Shown one piece after another: positions 1 to 9,833 of a stretch of 24,054 nt of DNA (within the stretch, counting starts at the first letter, position 1; every line of letters begins with the position of its first letter). The stretch comes from Oppiella nova (Eukaryota; Arthropoda; Arachnida; Sarcoptiformes; Oppiidae), in NCBI GenBank assembly GCA_905397405.1, contig CAJPVJ010000505.1, positions 1-24,054 on the forward strand. The letters are read 5' to 3'. Under the pieces are notes generated by a model. The model ran no database searches. It saw nothing but the letters and a program-made list of their open reading frames with translations, and was not told the DNA's origin. Both the position numbers and the translations under genes were made by a program.

Positions 1-128
1 ATTATCCAATAATCGACAAATATTTGCAGACATTCATAACACTTATACATTTGTCTAACAAATCAGTGTGTTTGCAATCTGTTTATTTGATAATGGATTA
101 CAAAATTAATTGCTTGTTTGTCATTAAC
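1..128. other. Block equal to the unreversed complement of 5987-6114
   Basis: Each base pairs by A/T or C/G with the base 5986 positions to the right, read in the same direction: 1-10 attatccaat against 5987-5996 taataggtta, and so on for 128 of 128 positions. From base 129 the relation switches at once to plain identity at the same offset (repeat R1). It is not a reverse complement. The block reaches the window edge, so it may be longer. No coding potential is seen. A processing or assembly error is the likeliest origin. Confidence 0.95.
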
Positions 129-695
129 TACATGATAGCAGCAACTTATGTGTGTCAGTCATCCCAACCCCAATCACCGCCCGATTCTTAAACCCATCAC
201 TTATTCCGTCAATTCCTGTAGAGTTTGATTGGCGCACAACAGATGGCGACACCATTTCAACTGTACATTGAATCCCAGAATATTATTATGCATTGAAAAT
301 AGTTTTCTATAACTTATTTATGTATTTAATTCTGTATCAAATGTTTAATAAATTGTATACTTATTTGTTACGAATTGTAGAATAATTAAAATATTTTACT
401 ATACTGTGTAATTTACTCTCATATGTGTTAATATGTAAAATAATATGATATGAAATTGTACCCATATTTGAATAATGATAGGAATTACTTGAAAGTTTAT
501 TAATGAAAAGTTGTTTGGAGTAAAGGATATACAGATACACTGTATAGTAAGCATTGTATAGTAAACTGCAAATCAATTTGAATGCATTAGAGTTTGAATG
601 AACTCAGAATTCCCTTCTTATCTCCGTTTTTCACATTCAAAGCCATAATAAATATAATAAATATTGGTTTCGATTTTATAATTTAAGGAGAATTT
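129..695 (+). repeat. Repeat R1, copy a (direct repeat of 6115-6669)
   Basis: This copy matches 6115-6669 in the same orientation, with about nine substitutions and one 12 bp segment (ctgtacattgaa, near 258-269) absent from the other copy. Bases about 150-250 are clearly more GC-rich than the rest and carry short open frames on both strands. The + frame contains IPVEFDWRTTDGDTIS and stops at a TGA inside the 12 bp segment. A tgtgtgtcag acceptor-like site precedes the core, so a terminal exon fragment is conceivable but unproven. The remainder is AT-rich. I recognise no transposase, terminal inverted repeat or target-site duplication. Confidence 0.9.
241..250 (+). promoter_or_regulatory. CTCF-like motif in R1 copy a
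   Basis: AGATGGCGAC resembles the insect CTCF core (AGATGGCGC-like). It lies in the GC-rich core of R1 and is kept unchanged in the second copy at 6227-6236. CTCF insulators are known in Hox loci, so the context is suggestive, but a match this short can arise by chance. Confidence 0.2.
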
Positions 696-1777
696 GAAAG
701 CATTTATCTGAGGGAACAATCATTTGAGACAAACTGACGAACTGTTGTTGAAGTTTATTAAACAAGTGATTCAAACCACTGATACGATTGGCTTTGCATA
801 CAATACTGTACACTAGTATACCGTCGAATAGTTAACGATATGTATAATACAGTTAATATAGTTTTGCTTTGCATTCAATGAGTGAATACAACCAACAACT
901 GATTGCGTTGACATTCACTCCATTCTATTGCTTACATCTAATACTGAATACAATTTATCCTTTCATTCAATTCACTCTCTTTTTTGGTTTTTTCTCTTTT
1001 TATACTTATTATAATAAAAAAGAGAAATCAATAAAATGCTATCTCTTTCTACATATTCTTCACTTTCTTTTTAGTGATAAAAAAATGTTTTGTAAGGAAA
1101 GGAAACTTTTGTGGACGAAAAGGATCTGCGGTTTCTTCGTATACTTATTGTATACTTATTGAGTCATTTGTTAAATTCATTTTGCGATACAAACTAACGG
1201 AGGATTTCCTTTGGATTTACTATAAGAACATCGCTTCAAATTAGAGCTCAATTATTGGCAATAGATTTCGTTTAAAATATGGACCAAAACTAATAAAATG
1301 AGTGAAACAAAAAATCTACAGAAAAAGCATTCAAAGAAACTACAAAAACATTTTTGTTGTGAACTAAAAAATGGAAATTTAATAGTAAGAGAAGAGAGAA
1401 AGATATGATTTCTAACGTAAGGATTGATTGTTTGTGACAATCGCGACAATTTCGAGGCACGTCTACAGCGTATACATTGCACTAAAGCGTTAGTGAAGTA
1501 CTCTTTTGATATATGACTTGTTATTTCTGTTTATTATATACATTCGGTCCCTTTGGTGAGCCCTCACGCTTGGCTGCTCTCCTCAGTTCAGATTCGGCAC
1601 TGACAGCGATGTCGGGGGGAAAACACTGCACAATGATTGATCGGATGGGAACGGGAGGAGAGACATGGAGAGAGACATACAAGAGAGTACGGGAGAGAGA
1701 GAGAGAACGAGAGACAGGCATAGAAAGAGAGAGACGAAAGCGAGAGCGCCAACACTGCCAACCAACGCACGCATCTC

Positions 1778-1827
<50 letters not shown>

Positions 1828-1933
1828 GCCCTTTTTTAGGTTCCTTTACTTTCTGTACTTTGTGTACATCTAATGCTTTTAATGCGAATCTTTGTTGATA
1901 ACGGATTTGCATGCAGTGAGAGATAGGATGAAA
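696..1933. other. Segment between R1a and the inverted R2 head; no gene seen
   Basis: This is AT-rich DNA to about 1540, then a more GC-rich stretch (about 1545-1665) leading into GA/CT microsatellites. The open frames here are short, low-complexity or created by the microsatellite, and I accept none as genes. Flipping 696-2061 would place the R2 head directly after R1, the arrangement found at 6669/6670, so this segment may be the body of an inversion. Confidence 0.6.
1654..1822. repeat. GA-rich tract followed by CT-rich tract
   Basis: Bases 1654-1747 are an imperfect (GA)n-rich purine run. Bases 1774-1822 are an almost pure (CT)n run with one G interruption. Because the runs are opposite in strand they could pair as a hairpin with a short unique loop. 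GAGA-type runs bind GAGA factor (Trl) in insects. Overlapping open frames on both strands are microsatellite translations, not genes. Confidence 0.9.
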
Positions 1934-2061
1934 AGTCTATAATTGAATTTCATTTAAAACAAAGAATTTTAGAGTCATTTGTCATTCATTTAGACTAAAA
2001 TTCTTTAATTAAAGAAAACAAATGTTTTGGTTATGATATAAAGAGAAATAAAAGTTGGCAT
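1934..2061 (-). repeat. Inverted copy of the first 128 bp of repeat R2
   Basis: This block is an exact reverse complement of 6670-6797 (copy R2a) and nearly so of 7248-7375 (R2b). Its right edge, 2061, corresponds to the first base of R2. Its left edge falls 128 bp into R2, after which similarity is lost. It carries the R2 internal hairpin (arms AAAGAATTTTAG and CTAAAATTCTTT). Confidence 0.95.
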
Positions 2062-5000
2062 TGTTTTGATGCTTAATTCAGTGATAATATTGCTTACAAT
2101 TGAAAAGCCGAGAGAGGACTGGCATACGGAAAGCCTAGCGTATTTGAATAGGCCTTATATAAGCTTTAGGTAAGCCCTTAGCGATGCCTTAATTTATTGC
2201 AATTCAAGTGCAGAGTAGAGAAGAAGTGTTAGAAATGAAGACAGTATTTGGCTTATAGTTTATAGTTTGTCAGCGTTTGGATGTGTGTATGGGTTGGATG
2301 TGCGCTCAGTCTCTATGGACTCGATGAGTGCAATGAGTGTATGGATGGTATGGTATGGTCTGGTCTGGCAATGGCATGAATGGTGCGAAGTGTATGCAAA
2401 AGTCGTTTTGATACGAACTGATCGATAGGACATGAGAGTCGAGCGCCGACACCAATAACATGACTAAAGCAACGCTGAATGTGATGAACACTAAAACCTA
2501 ATCGATTGCTGAGAAACAAGAGTTTTTTGAATTACTTAAGAGTTGTGTTAACACACTATCTATGCATAGGATTGGAGTAACTGTAAGGGTATACTATGTA
2601 TATAGTGTATCAATATATCCTGAGCCAAATGAGATGCATATGCGCTCAATCCGGTGATGGATTCGCACCAATTTAAGTGTCCATTTCTCACCATAAGTCA
2701 TACCATTGTAATCACACACCAACGGCTTATCCACACAATTGCCAACACAAGTGATCTGCCGTTTGATAAATTAGTTTCCATATAAACATAACATAACATA
2801 AGACACAACTATTATAACAATTTATTACTTATAATGATTAATGATGTCTACACTAGTGTTTAGTAGTATTTTGTACTCTTTTATAGTGTTGTTGTATTGG
2901 CTTTTATTTGTGTAAATAGAGAAACACACACATCGAGGCCTAACTGTAAAGTGGGTACATTATAGCCGTATAGTGTACTGCACTAATGTACACAATTAGA
3001 CATTCATAGAGTCATTCACATAATGATGAGTGAATAGAAAAAGAGGTGCTTTTGGTGCTAATTGGGTGGCTTTGGCTTATATAATGTGTGAACTGTTGAA
3101 ATTATTGATGATTGATGTCAATGCTTACAGTGAATGCTAGTGATGGTAGTAATGGTGGTAATGGTGGCAGTGATGCCAATAAATTACATTCACTGGTATT
3201 ACGCTATGCTCTCAATTCATTGAAATACTCTAAAATCTAAGCCAACAAATAAATCATTGCTTTTATATACTTGTAGAGCAAGAGTGCATTTATATCAATA
3301 TATTCTACAATAAAGTACTACTGTATGCATACGGGTGTGAATGTGTGCTGTAATGCTATTAACTTCATAAGCAATATATTATTGTCGACTATATAGGTGT
3401 AAGTGAGAGCACCGCTATATACATGGTGTAGGCAATGGTGTATTGGTGGTGGAGCTGGCAGTGGATGCACTGTAAGCCCATTTGGATTCAGGAAGATTAA
3501 TGGGTGCGACTGTCATGTGTTGTTGTCGAGCAGATTCTCTTGTAAACGGCCACAAAACTCATGTTCTTTGTCGAGCACTCGGGGCCTCTGAGTTGACAAA
3601 CGGCTATCCATTTATCAATTGTGGTCTTTATGTTAAACCAATTCAATAACCATTTGATAAATTTATACAACTTTCCTATTATTGAGACTCAAAACAAGTC
3701 AAACACTAATAGCTTCGAGTCGTGTGTTTGTAAGCAATGTTTGACTCGTTTTCCTATCCCTATCTCTAATTCTTAAACATTTAAGTTTGCATTTAAACAG
3801 ATAGTCTGTACAGCCGTTCCCACTGAATGGTATGTCTGAGAGGAGCACCTCTAGCGCCCAATCCCTTGTCTTCTTCTGCATATTATTATTAGTATTATTT
3901 AAATGCATAAAAAGTATTCACTTTTTGGAAGGAGAGGTCAGAGAAGGCAAATGAGTGACTGCTTATTGGCTCAACCATTGGCTCTCTAATGTATAACAGA
4001 TAAGCTCCGGTATATGGGACTGAGCTCTACACTAATATTATTAGTCAACTGTAAGCCTCTCACTGAGTAGTGCACAGGACAGCCACCACAGCCTCTATGC
4101 TGTACTGTATTTGTTGTGTGGGATAGGGATGGGGACAGCGATGGCATTGTTTGCCGCACTCATGGCTCACACAAACAGCATTCATCTGACAGATGCTATC
4201 GTCAACACAAACGAACAAAAATGTTCTCTAAAAACCAAATGAAGAATAATTCAAAAACATTGACACAAATATGCATAAAATATTTGAAAACAATTTTCTG
4301 TTGGCATTAGAGAGCATTGCATTGCTTTCTAATAGATTGAGAAATTGATGCGATTTTGACGTATTTTTAGGCAAACTTTGTGCCATTCGTTGTCAGCGGA
4401 GAGACTATACGAGTGAACCACTGGTCAGAGAGTTATCAATAAATTTGACAGTTTTTTGATACGACGACTGCAAGTCTTGAATTGACGACAAGAAAATGAT
4501 TTGAATGAATAATTTAATGGTTAGTTTTGGTGATTTATGAGACCCTCTCACGCGATACCCAATATAACACATCTTTAGACTGAAGTAAAGAGTTTTGTAA
4601 ATGTGAAGCATTTGGGAGCGCGTTATATGCCGGTGCCAGTGGTGGTCATTGGGTATATGATATGTAATGATAAATGAGTGCCTTACGTGCCCGTAACCAA
4701 CACCTTCACTAAGATTAAGATTGATGTTCAATATTTTGCTTAAACATTACCATCGATTCACACAACCATTTATTTGCTCATATATTCTTCACTCATATAT
4801 CTCTTCTCACATAACTATTCAATAAAAATAATACAATGTTTTCACACTTTAATTATTGTTTAATTAAATTCTCAAATAATTTTATCAATAATTTATTTTT
4901 GAAGATATTTTTCTGGAGTTATTGCCAAGAATTGGTTAAAGATTGTTGGATCGATAATAGAAAAACATTTATTTTGATGTATTAGTGTTGGCAAGTATTG

Positions 5001-5115
5001 GCACTTGTATTCTAACTATTCTTATGGCTATAGCGTTAGACATCGTATTTATTAGTTGTTTATTGTATTGGCAATACTCTAATGTTGAGCCGACTGTACT
5101 GCACATTGAAATGCA
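2062..5115. other. Intergenic, no supported gene
   Basis: This is mixed AT-rich sequence with small islands of higher GC (about 2280-2480, 3400-3590, 4080-4200). Frames at 3403-3591 (+), 3699-3908 (-) and 4405-4731 (-) lack recognisable domains and credible splice context. Polypurine or trinucleotide-like patches such as the GGT/GAT run near 3140-3175 are minor. No tRNA, rRNA or mobile-element gene was recognised. Confidence 0.5.
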
Positions 5116-5235
5116 TTAGTGATATACAGTACACAATAGCGAATAGTGTATAGTTGTGTGATAGAGTAGTTGTGAGGTATAGTTATAGTGTATAGTGTAC
5201 TGTGAAGTAGTGTATAGTGTATTCGTATAGTGAGT
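5116..5235 (+). repeat. Degenerate cluster of tatagtgta-type words
   Basis: The words tagtgtatagt, tatagtgtac and variants recur at irregular spacing through this stretch. Opposite-strand forms (catacactata, gtacactatag) occur at about 5670-5720, so the two clusters could pair weakly around the GC-richer stretch between them. There is no constant period, so this is not a CRISPR-like or clean tandem array. Confidence 0.5.
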
Positions 5236-5267
5236 ACAAAGCTCTTTGTGCAACATATTTGCAGTGT

Positions 5268-5530
5268 ATGTCAATTCTCTTCTATTGCATTCCCCCCTCA
5301 TATCCCTCTATCCCTCTATCAAAGCCTGTGCTGTAATGAGTAGGTTCTGTGAGTTTCAAACCGAGCTCTCAGCCCGCCTAGTGATCCATCATTGTCCACA
5401 AGCGCACAAATATTCGGCACAGCATTTGTGCCAACCATCAAGTGCTGAGGCGACCAGAGCTGCAAAAACTGCAACCAAGCCATCAGTACGCCGTATAACA
5501 AGCGAGTCATACCAGCGCTGATCTACGAGT
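5268..5530. other. GC-richer island, coding status unresolved
   Basis: Base composition rises clearly above its surroundings. Both strands are open: 5246-5521 on +, and 5319-5510 and 5389-5592 on minus. No frame shows a domain I recognise, and the overlap of frames suggests composition rather than selection. A direct repeat gctgatcta lies at the right edge (about 5517-5540). An exon or a regulatory element would both fit. Confidence 0.25.
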
Positions 5531-5986
5531 GCTGATCTAAATGTAATTATAATCACTGCACGAAATAGGCGGCTCTCAAATATGTATCGCAACCAACACT
5601 ACACAACACACCACCGATTCCTAGCTTTCTATTCATTTCTATTATCACTAAAAGCTTATAATCAACGTATCATACACTATACCACTATAAGGTATACCAT
5701 TTCGTACACTATAGACGGCTTATGTTTCTTATACTTTATTACTCTACAATTCACATCATTTCTCACTTTATATTAATTTTCTCTTTTGCTCACATGTTCT
5801 CAATTATTGACTCAAATTCTTGTAATTCTTGATTCAATCATTGATCTCAAACTCATCACAAATGCAAATAAAGCTTTCATTAATAGATTCTGATTTAGTC
5901 AAAATATAATGACAAATGTGATATTACCAAAAACAAACACATCAATAAATTTACACTAATAATTGCTTCAAAGTATTAAATAAATT
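5531..5986. other. AT-rich intergenic, nothing recognised
   Basis: It contains part of the inverse-orientation catacactata words and otherwise simple AT-rich DNA. No gene, RNA or repeat boundary is seen. Confidence 0.5.
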
Positions 5987-6114
5987 TAATAGGTTATTAG
6001 CTGTTTATAAACGTCTGTAAGTATTGTGAATATGTAAACAGATTGTTTAGTCACACAAACGTTAGACAAATAAACTATTACCTAATGTTTTAATTAACGA
6101 ACAAACAGTAATTG
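5987..6114. other. Partner of the complemented block 1-128
   Basis: This is the left flank of R1 copy b. Its base-by-base unreversed complement is found at 1-128, the left flank of R1 copy a. Which of the two is the original orientation cannot be settled from this window. Confidence 0.95.
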
Positions 6115-6669
6115 TACATGATAGCAGCAACTTATGTGTGTCAGTCATCCCAACCCCAATCACCGCCCGATTCTTAAACCCATCACTTATTCCGTCAATT
6201 CCTGTAGAGTTTGATTGGCGCACAACAGATGGCGACACGATTTCAATCCCAGAATATTATTATGCATTCAAAATAGTTTTCTATAACTTATTTATGTATT
6301 TAATTCTGTATCAAATGTTTAATAAATTGTATACTTATTTGTTACGAATTGTAGAATAATTAAACTATTTTACTATACTGTGTAATTTACTCTCATATGT
6401 GTTAATATGTAAAATAATATTATATGAAATTGTATCCATATTTTAATAATGATAGGAATTACTTGAAAGTTTTTTAATGAAAAGTTGTTTGGAGTAAAGG
6501 ATATACAGATACACTGTATAGTAAGCATTGTATAGTAAACTACAAATCAATTTGAATGCATTAGAGTTTGAATGAACTCAGAATTCCCTTCTTATCTCCG
6601 TTTTTCACATTCAAAGCCATAATAAATATAATAAATATTGGTTTCGATTTTATAATTTAAGGAGAATTT
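6115..6669 (+). repeat. Repeat R1, copy b
   Basis: This is a direct repeat of 129-695 at offset 5986, later shifted by the missing 12 bp. Loss of those 12 bp removes the TGA, so the + frame runs on to 6359. On the minus strand the GC-rich core is open for roughly 60 codons without a Met start. The CTCF-like AGATGGCGAC is at 6227-6236. Its right edge abuts R2 copy a with no intervening base. Confidence 0.92.
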
Positions 6670-7119
6670 ATGCCAACTTTTATTTCTCTTTATATCATAA
6701 CCAAAACATTTGTTTTCTTTAATTAAAGAATTTTAGTCTAAATGAATGACAAATGACTCTAAAATTCTTTGTTTTAAATGAAATTCAATTATAGACTTAA
6801 ATATAAGATGAGATTCACTACTTCATAAATAATGAATATTTAAACATTTTGTTACGAGTGCTTACAGTTTATGTGGCAATTATGAACTGTAAACAACAAA
6901 ACAATTGTTTAGACATTTTCTCATCATTTCATACAATAATTCTTTATAAATCTTATTGGTTTGTCTTGCTCACATTTATTTTCAATTTATTCTCGTATTC
7001 TAACAATTTTAATTAGTATTAAATTTCAAATTATTAACAGAATAATTGGGTGCGCAATGGTTAGACTAAAGTTATATAAGGTATAAATATAAGTTGAAAA
7101 TAAATGAAAAGTAATTTTT
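6670..7119 (+). repeat. Repeat R2, copy a (450 bp)
   Basis: This copy is about 98% identical by eye to 7248-7697, and its first 128 bp recur inverted at 1934-2061. All three copies share the same left edge, starting atgccaac, which makes that edge a real boundary. An internal imperfect hairpin is formed by AAAGAATTTTAG at 6725-6736 and CTAAAATTCTTT at 6759-6770. There is no protein-coding potential. It looks like a non-coding dispersed repeat, possibly a MITE-like unit, but clear terminal inverted repeats and target duplications are missing. Confidence 0.92.
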
Positions 7120-7247
7120 CGAAGAAATATTGTACAGCGAAACAGTTGATTGTATGTAATGTTCAAACAGTGCAGCTCTGGTAACACAGTTTGTTTGCTT
7201 CCAATTGTGACAATCATTTCATATGAATCAATGGAGTGGCAGTTCAC
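7120..7247. other. Spacer of the first 578 bp tandem unit
   Basis: It separates R2a from R2b. Together with R2a it forms a 578 bp unit (6670-7247) that is duplicated as 7248-7825. In the second unit the spacer appears as its own unreversed complement: 7121-7247 against 7699-7825, 127 of 127 positions. Confidence 0.95.
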
Positions 7248-7697
7248 ATGCCAACTTTTATTTCTCTTTATATCATAACCAAAACATTTGTTTTCTTTAA
7301 TTAAAGAATTTTAGTCTAAATGAATGACAAATGACTCTAAAATTCTTTGTTTTAAATGAAATTCAATTATAGACTCAAATATAAGATGAGATTCACTACT
7401 TCATAAATAATGAATATTTAAACATTTTGTTACGAGTGCTTACAGTTTATGTGGCAATTATGAACTGTAAACAACATAACAATTGTTTAGACATTTTCTC
7501 ATCATTTCATACAATAGTTCTTTATAAATCTTATTGGTTTGTCTTGCTCACATTTATTTTCAATTTATTCTCGTATTCTAACAATTTTAATTAGTATTAA
7601 ATTTCAAATTATTAACAGAATAATTGAGTGTGCAATGGTAAGACAAAAGTTATATAAGGTATAAATATAAGTTGAAAATAAATGAAAAGTAATTTTT
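7248..7697 (+). repeat. Repeat R2, copy b (450 bp)
   Basis: This is the tandem partner of 6670-7119 at offset 578, differing at about seven positions (for example ggtgcgc-type against gagtgtgc near 7626). It has the same left edge as R2a, and the same internal hairpin is kept. Confidence 0.93.
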
Positions 7698-7825
7698 TCT
7701 TCTTTATAACATGTCGCTTTGTCAACTAACATACATTACAAGTTTGTCACGTCGAGACCATTGTGTCAAACAAACGAAGGTTAACACTGTTAGTAAAGTA
7801 TACTTAGTTACCTCACCGTCAAGTG
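7698..7825. other. Spacer present as unreversed complement of 7121-7247
   Basis: From 7699 to 7825 each base is the complement of the base 578 positions to the left, in the same order: cttctttata against gaagaaatat, ending tcaagtg against agttcac. Base 7698 fits neither rule. Agreement ends exactly where the second tandem unit should end. It is not a reverse complement and not a chance match. Confidence 0.95.
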
Positions 7826-8042
7826 ACAACTCACGCAAAAGTGAATGACTATCACAACGAAACTACAGTCAAGACTCGCCATAACATCCAATACACGCTA
7901 TTCTCTTCGATCCATACGTTTAAAGTCTAGTCATTCGTTGCAATTATTCACTACTTTTATCAAAATAAACCAGCACACCTGGCTATGGCATTGTAACATT
8001 ATTGAACTAGTGCTTATATTTCTTGATTTTAAATTAATTTCA
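7826..8042. other. Unique intergenic spacer
   Basis: The + frame 7845-8048 is open but shows no domain or start context worth accepting. Nothing else is recognised. Confidence 0.4.
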
Positions 8043-8182
8043 AAATAATATGAGCATGTTATTATTATTATTATTATTATGCTTATTTAATATTTAAATC
8101 ACATACTTCTAATACATTTCTCAGCAAACTGTTTGACATATAAATTATGAATAACTTGCACTAACAGTAAATTCATAAAATA
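8043..8182 (+). repeat. Repeat R3, copy 1, cut at an N
   Basis: These 140 bp match the start of R3 copies 2 and 3 and include a (TTA)n microsatellite at about 8058-8079. The copy ends at the ambiguous base 8183. At the one informative site near the end (agtaaatt) it agrees with copy 3, not with the adjacent copy 2. Confidence 0.93.
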
Positions 8183-8183
8183 N
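8183..8183. other. Single N, probable assembly join
   Basis: This is the only ambiguous base in the window. It lies between a truncated and a fuller copy of the same repeat, as expected where two contig ends were abutted without merging their overlap. Confidence 0.9.
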
Positions 8184-8670
8184 AAATAATATGAGCATGT
8201 TATTATTATTATTATTATTATGCTTATTTAATATTTAAATCACATACTTCTAATACATTTCTCAGCAAACTGTTTGACATATAAATTATGAATAACTTGC
8301 ACTAACAGTACATTCATAAAATAAACTATATTTTGTTTGTTAGTCTTATAAAAACTACAACAATATCTCGTTATATATTAATAGAATTAAACATTTATGT
8401 AATTTATATTTCTTATAGTCATAGACTCTACTGTATACAATTATACTGATAATAATTTATAAAAGTGCCACAAAACTAATAATATTTTAATAACTAAAAA
8501 CACAATTTAAATATTGTTTAAAAGATTAGGTCGTGTATTAATATATTACTGTATATTATTTTTGTTACTTATATAAAATCAAATTATTAGAATTAAATTT
8601 TAAATTTAAAACAAATAATAAAACAAATAAAGTAATAAAAGAAATTTTAAATTTAATTATGCATTTATTA
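8184..8670 (+). repeat. Repeat R3, copy 2 (487 bp)
   Basis: It starts aaataatatgagc like the other copies and runs directly into copy 3. Compared with copy 3 it lacks a segment of about 21-24 bp near the ctctacta site and about a dozen bases near gtgtattaat. It is very AT-rich and non-coding. Confidence 0.93.
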
Positions 8671-9191
8671 AAATAATATGAGCATGTTATTATTATTATT
8701 ATTATTATGCTTATTTAATATTTAAATCACATACTTCTAATACATTTCTCAGCAAACTGTTTGACATATAAATTATGAATAACTTGCACTAACAGTAAAT
8801 TCATAAAATAAACTATATTTTGTTTGTTAGTCTTATAAAAACTACAACAATATCTCGTTATATATTAATAGAATTAAACATTTATGTAATTTATATTTCT
8901 TATAGTCATAGACTCTACTATTGTACTCCAATTGGTTGCTTTATACAATTATACTGATAATAATTTATAAAAGTGCCACAAAACTAATAATATTTTAATA
9001 ACTAAAAACACAATTTAAATATTGTTTAAAAGATTAGGTCGTGTATATAATATAGGTGTGTATAATATTACTGTATATTATTTTTGTTACTTATATAAAA
9101 TCAAATTATTAGAATTAAATTTTAAATTTAAAACAAATAATAAAACAAATAAAGTAATAAAAGAAATTTTAAATTTAATTATGCATTTATT
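8671..9191 (+). repeat. Repeat R3, copy 3
   Basis: This is the longest copy, ending at about atgcatttatt. It includes the two small extra segments missing from copy 2. The open frame 9022-9249 overlapping its end is Lys/Asn/Ile/Phe-rich translation of AT-rich DNA and is not accepted. Confidence 0.9.
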
Positions 9192-9833
9192 CTATTTCAT
9201 TTATAAATTAAAATTAATTTTAAAATATGTGTTTTATTTATTTAAATGACTATTAAATTTATTTTTAGATTTTCTGTAAATTAATATTTCAATATAAAAT
9301 TTAAAATATATCTACTGACTTAAGTATATACAGTATTTGCTGGGAGTTTATATTACTTTATAACATAATATAAAGTTTATATTATTGAAGATAGTTTTAA
9401 AATAAAGTGTAATTTATATTATTATTGTATATTGATTTTAAAGTGTTTTTAATTTATCACAAAAAAATATTTTCGGAAAACAATTCAACATATTCTGCAT
9501 ATGTCAAAAATGTTATTGGTACGAATATTTGATGAAAATCTTATTAAAAATTATAATGTTATGTAAATTATATTTGTATAGAAGTAAACATAAGAATACA
9601 ATTACTGTAATTTGTGTAAATAAAAATATTAATTATCAAATTAGATAAAAGTTAAAAATGGTCTGTATTATAATTTATATGAAAAAGTAATGCAGTTCAA
9701 TAATGTCCGATATGAATACAGTATATAAATAGTAAATAAAAATATTTGCTATAAATTATTAAGAAGTAGAGTAAGAAATGGTAAATATTGATAACATAGT
9801 GTGTAATAAATAAAACATATGATAGGATGGAGA
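9192..9833. other. Very AT-rich intergenic DNA
   Basis: No gene, RNA or clear repeat boundary is seen. Confidence 0.6.

Noticed and set aside
1-128. First reading of 1-128 as an inverted copy of the R1b flank
   Set aside because: Reverse-complement alignment gives only scattered short matches such as ttgtctaac and caatctgttta. The unreversed complement matches at every position.
200-225. Match to the universal small-subunit rRNA site (aggaattgacggaa on the minus strand)
   Set aside because: Only about 14 bases agree. Flanking sequence does not follow rRNA, so it is a chance match and not an rRNA gene.
869-1162. 97 aa + strand frame rich in Phe, Tyr and Leu
   Set aside because: Composition follows the T-rich DNA, and there is no domain, no splice support and no GC rise.
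1513-1912. Overlapping 60-109 aa frames on both strands
   Set aside because: They are translations of GA/CT microsatellites (Arg-Glu and Ser-Leu runs).
6138-6359. Papain-type protease fragment suggested by PVEFDWR in R1
   Set aside because: The similarity is limited to a few residues. The expected glutamine and CGSCW active-site segment is absent.
9022-9249. 75 aa frame in R3 copy 3
   Set aside because: Lys/Asn/Ile/Phe-rich translation of very AT-rich repeat DNA, interrupted in copy 2.
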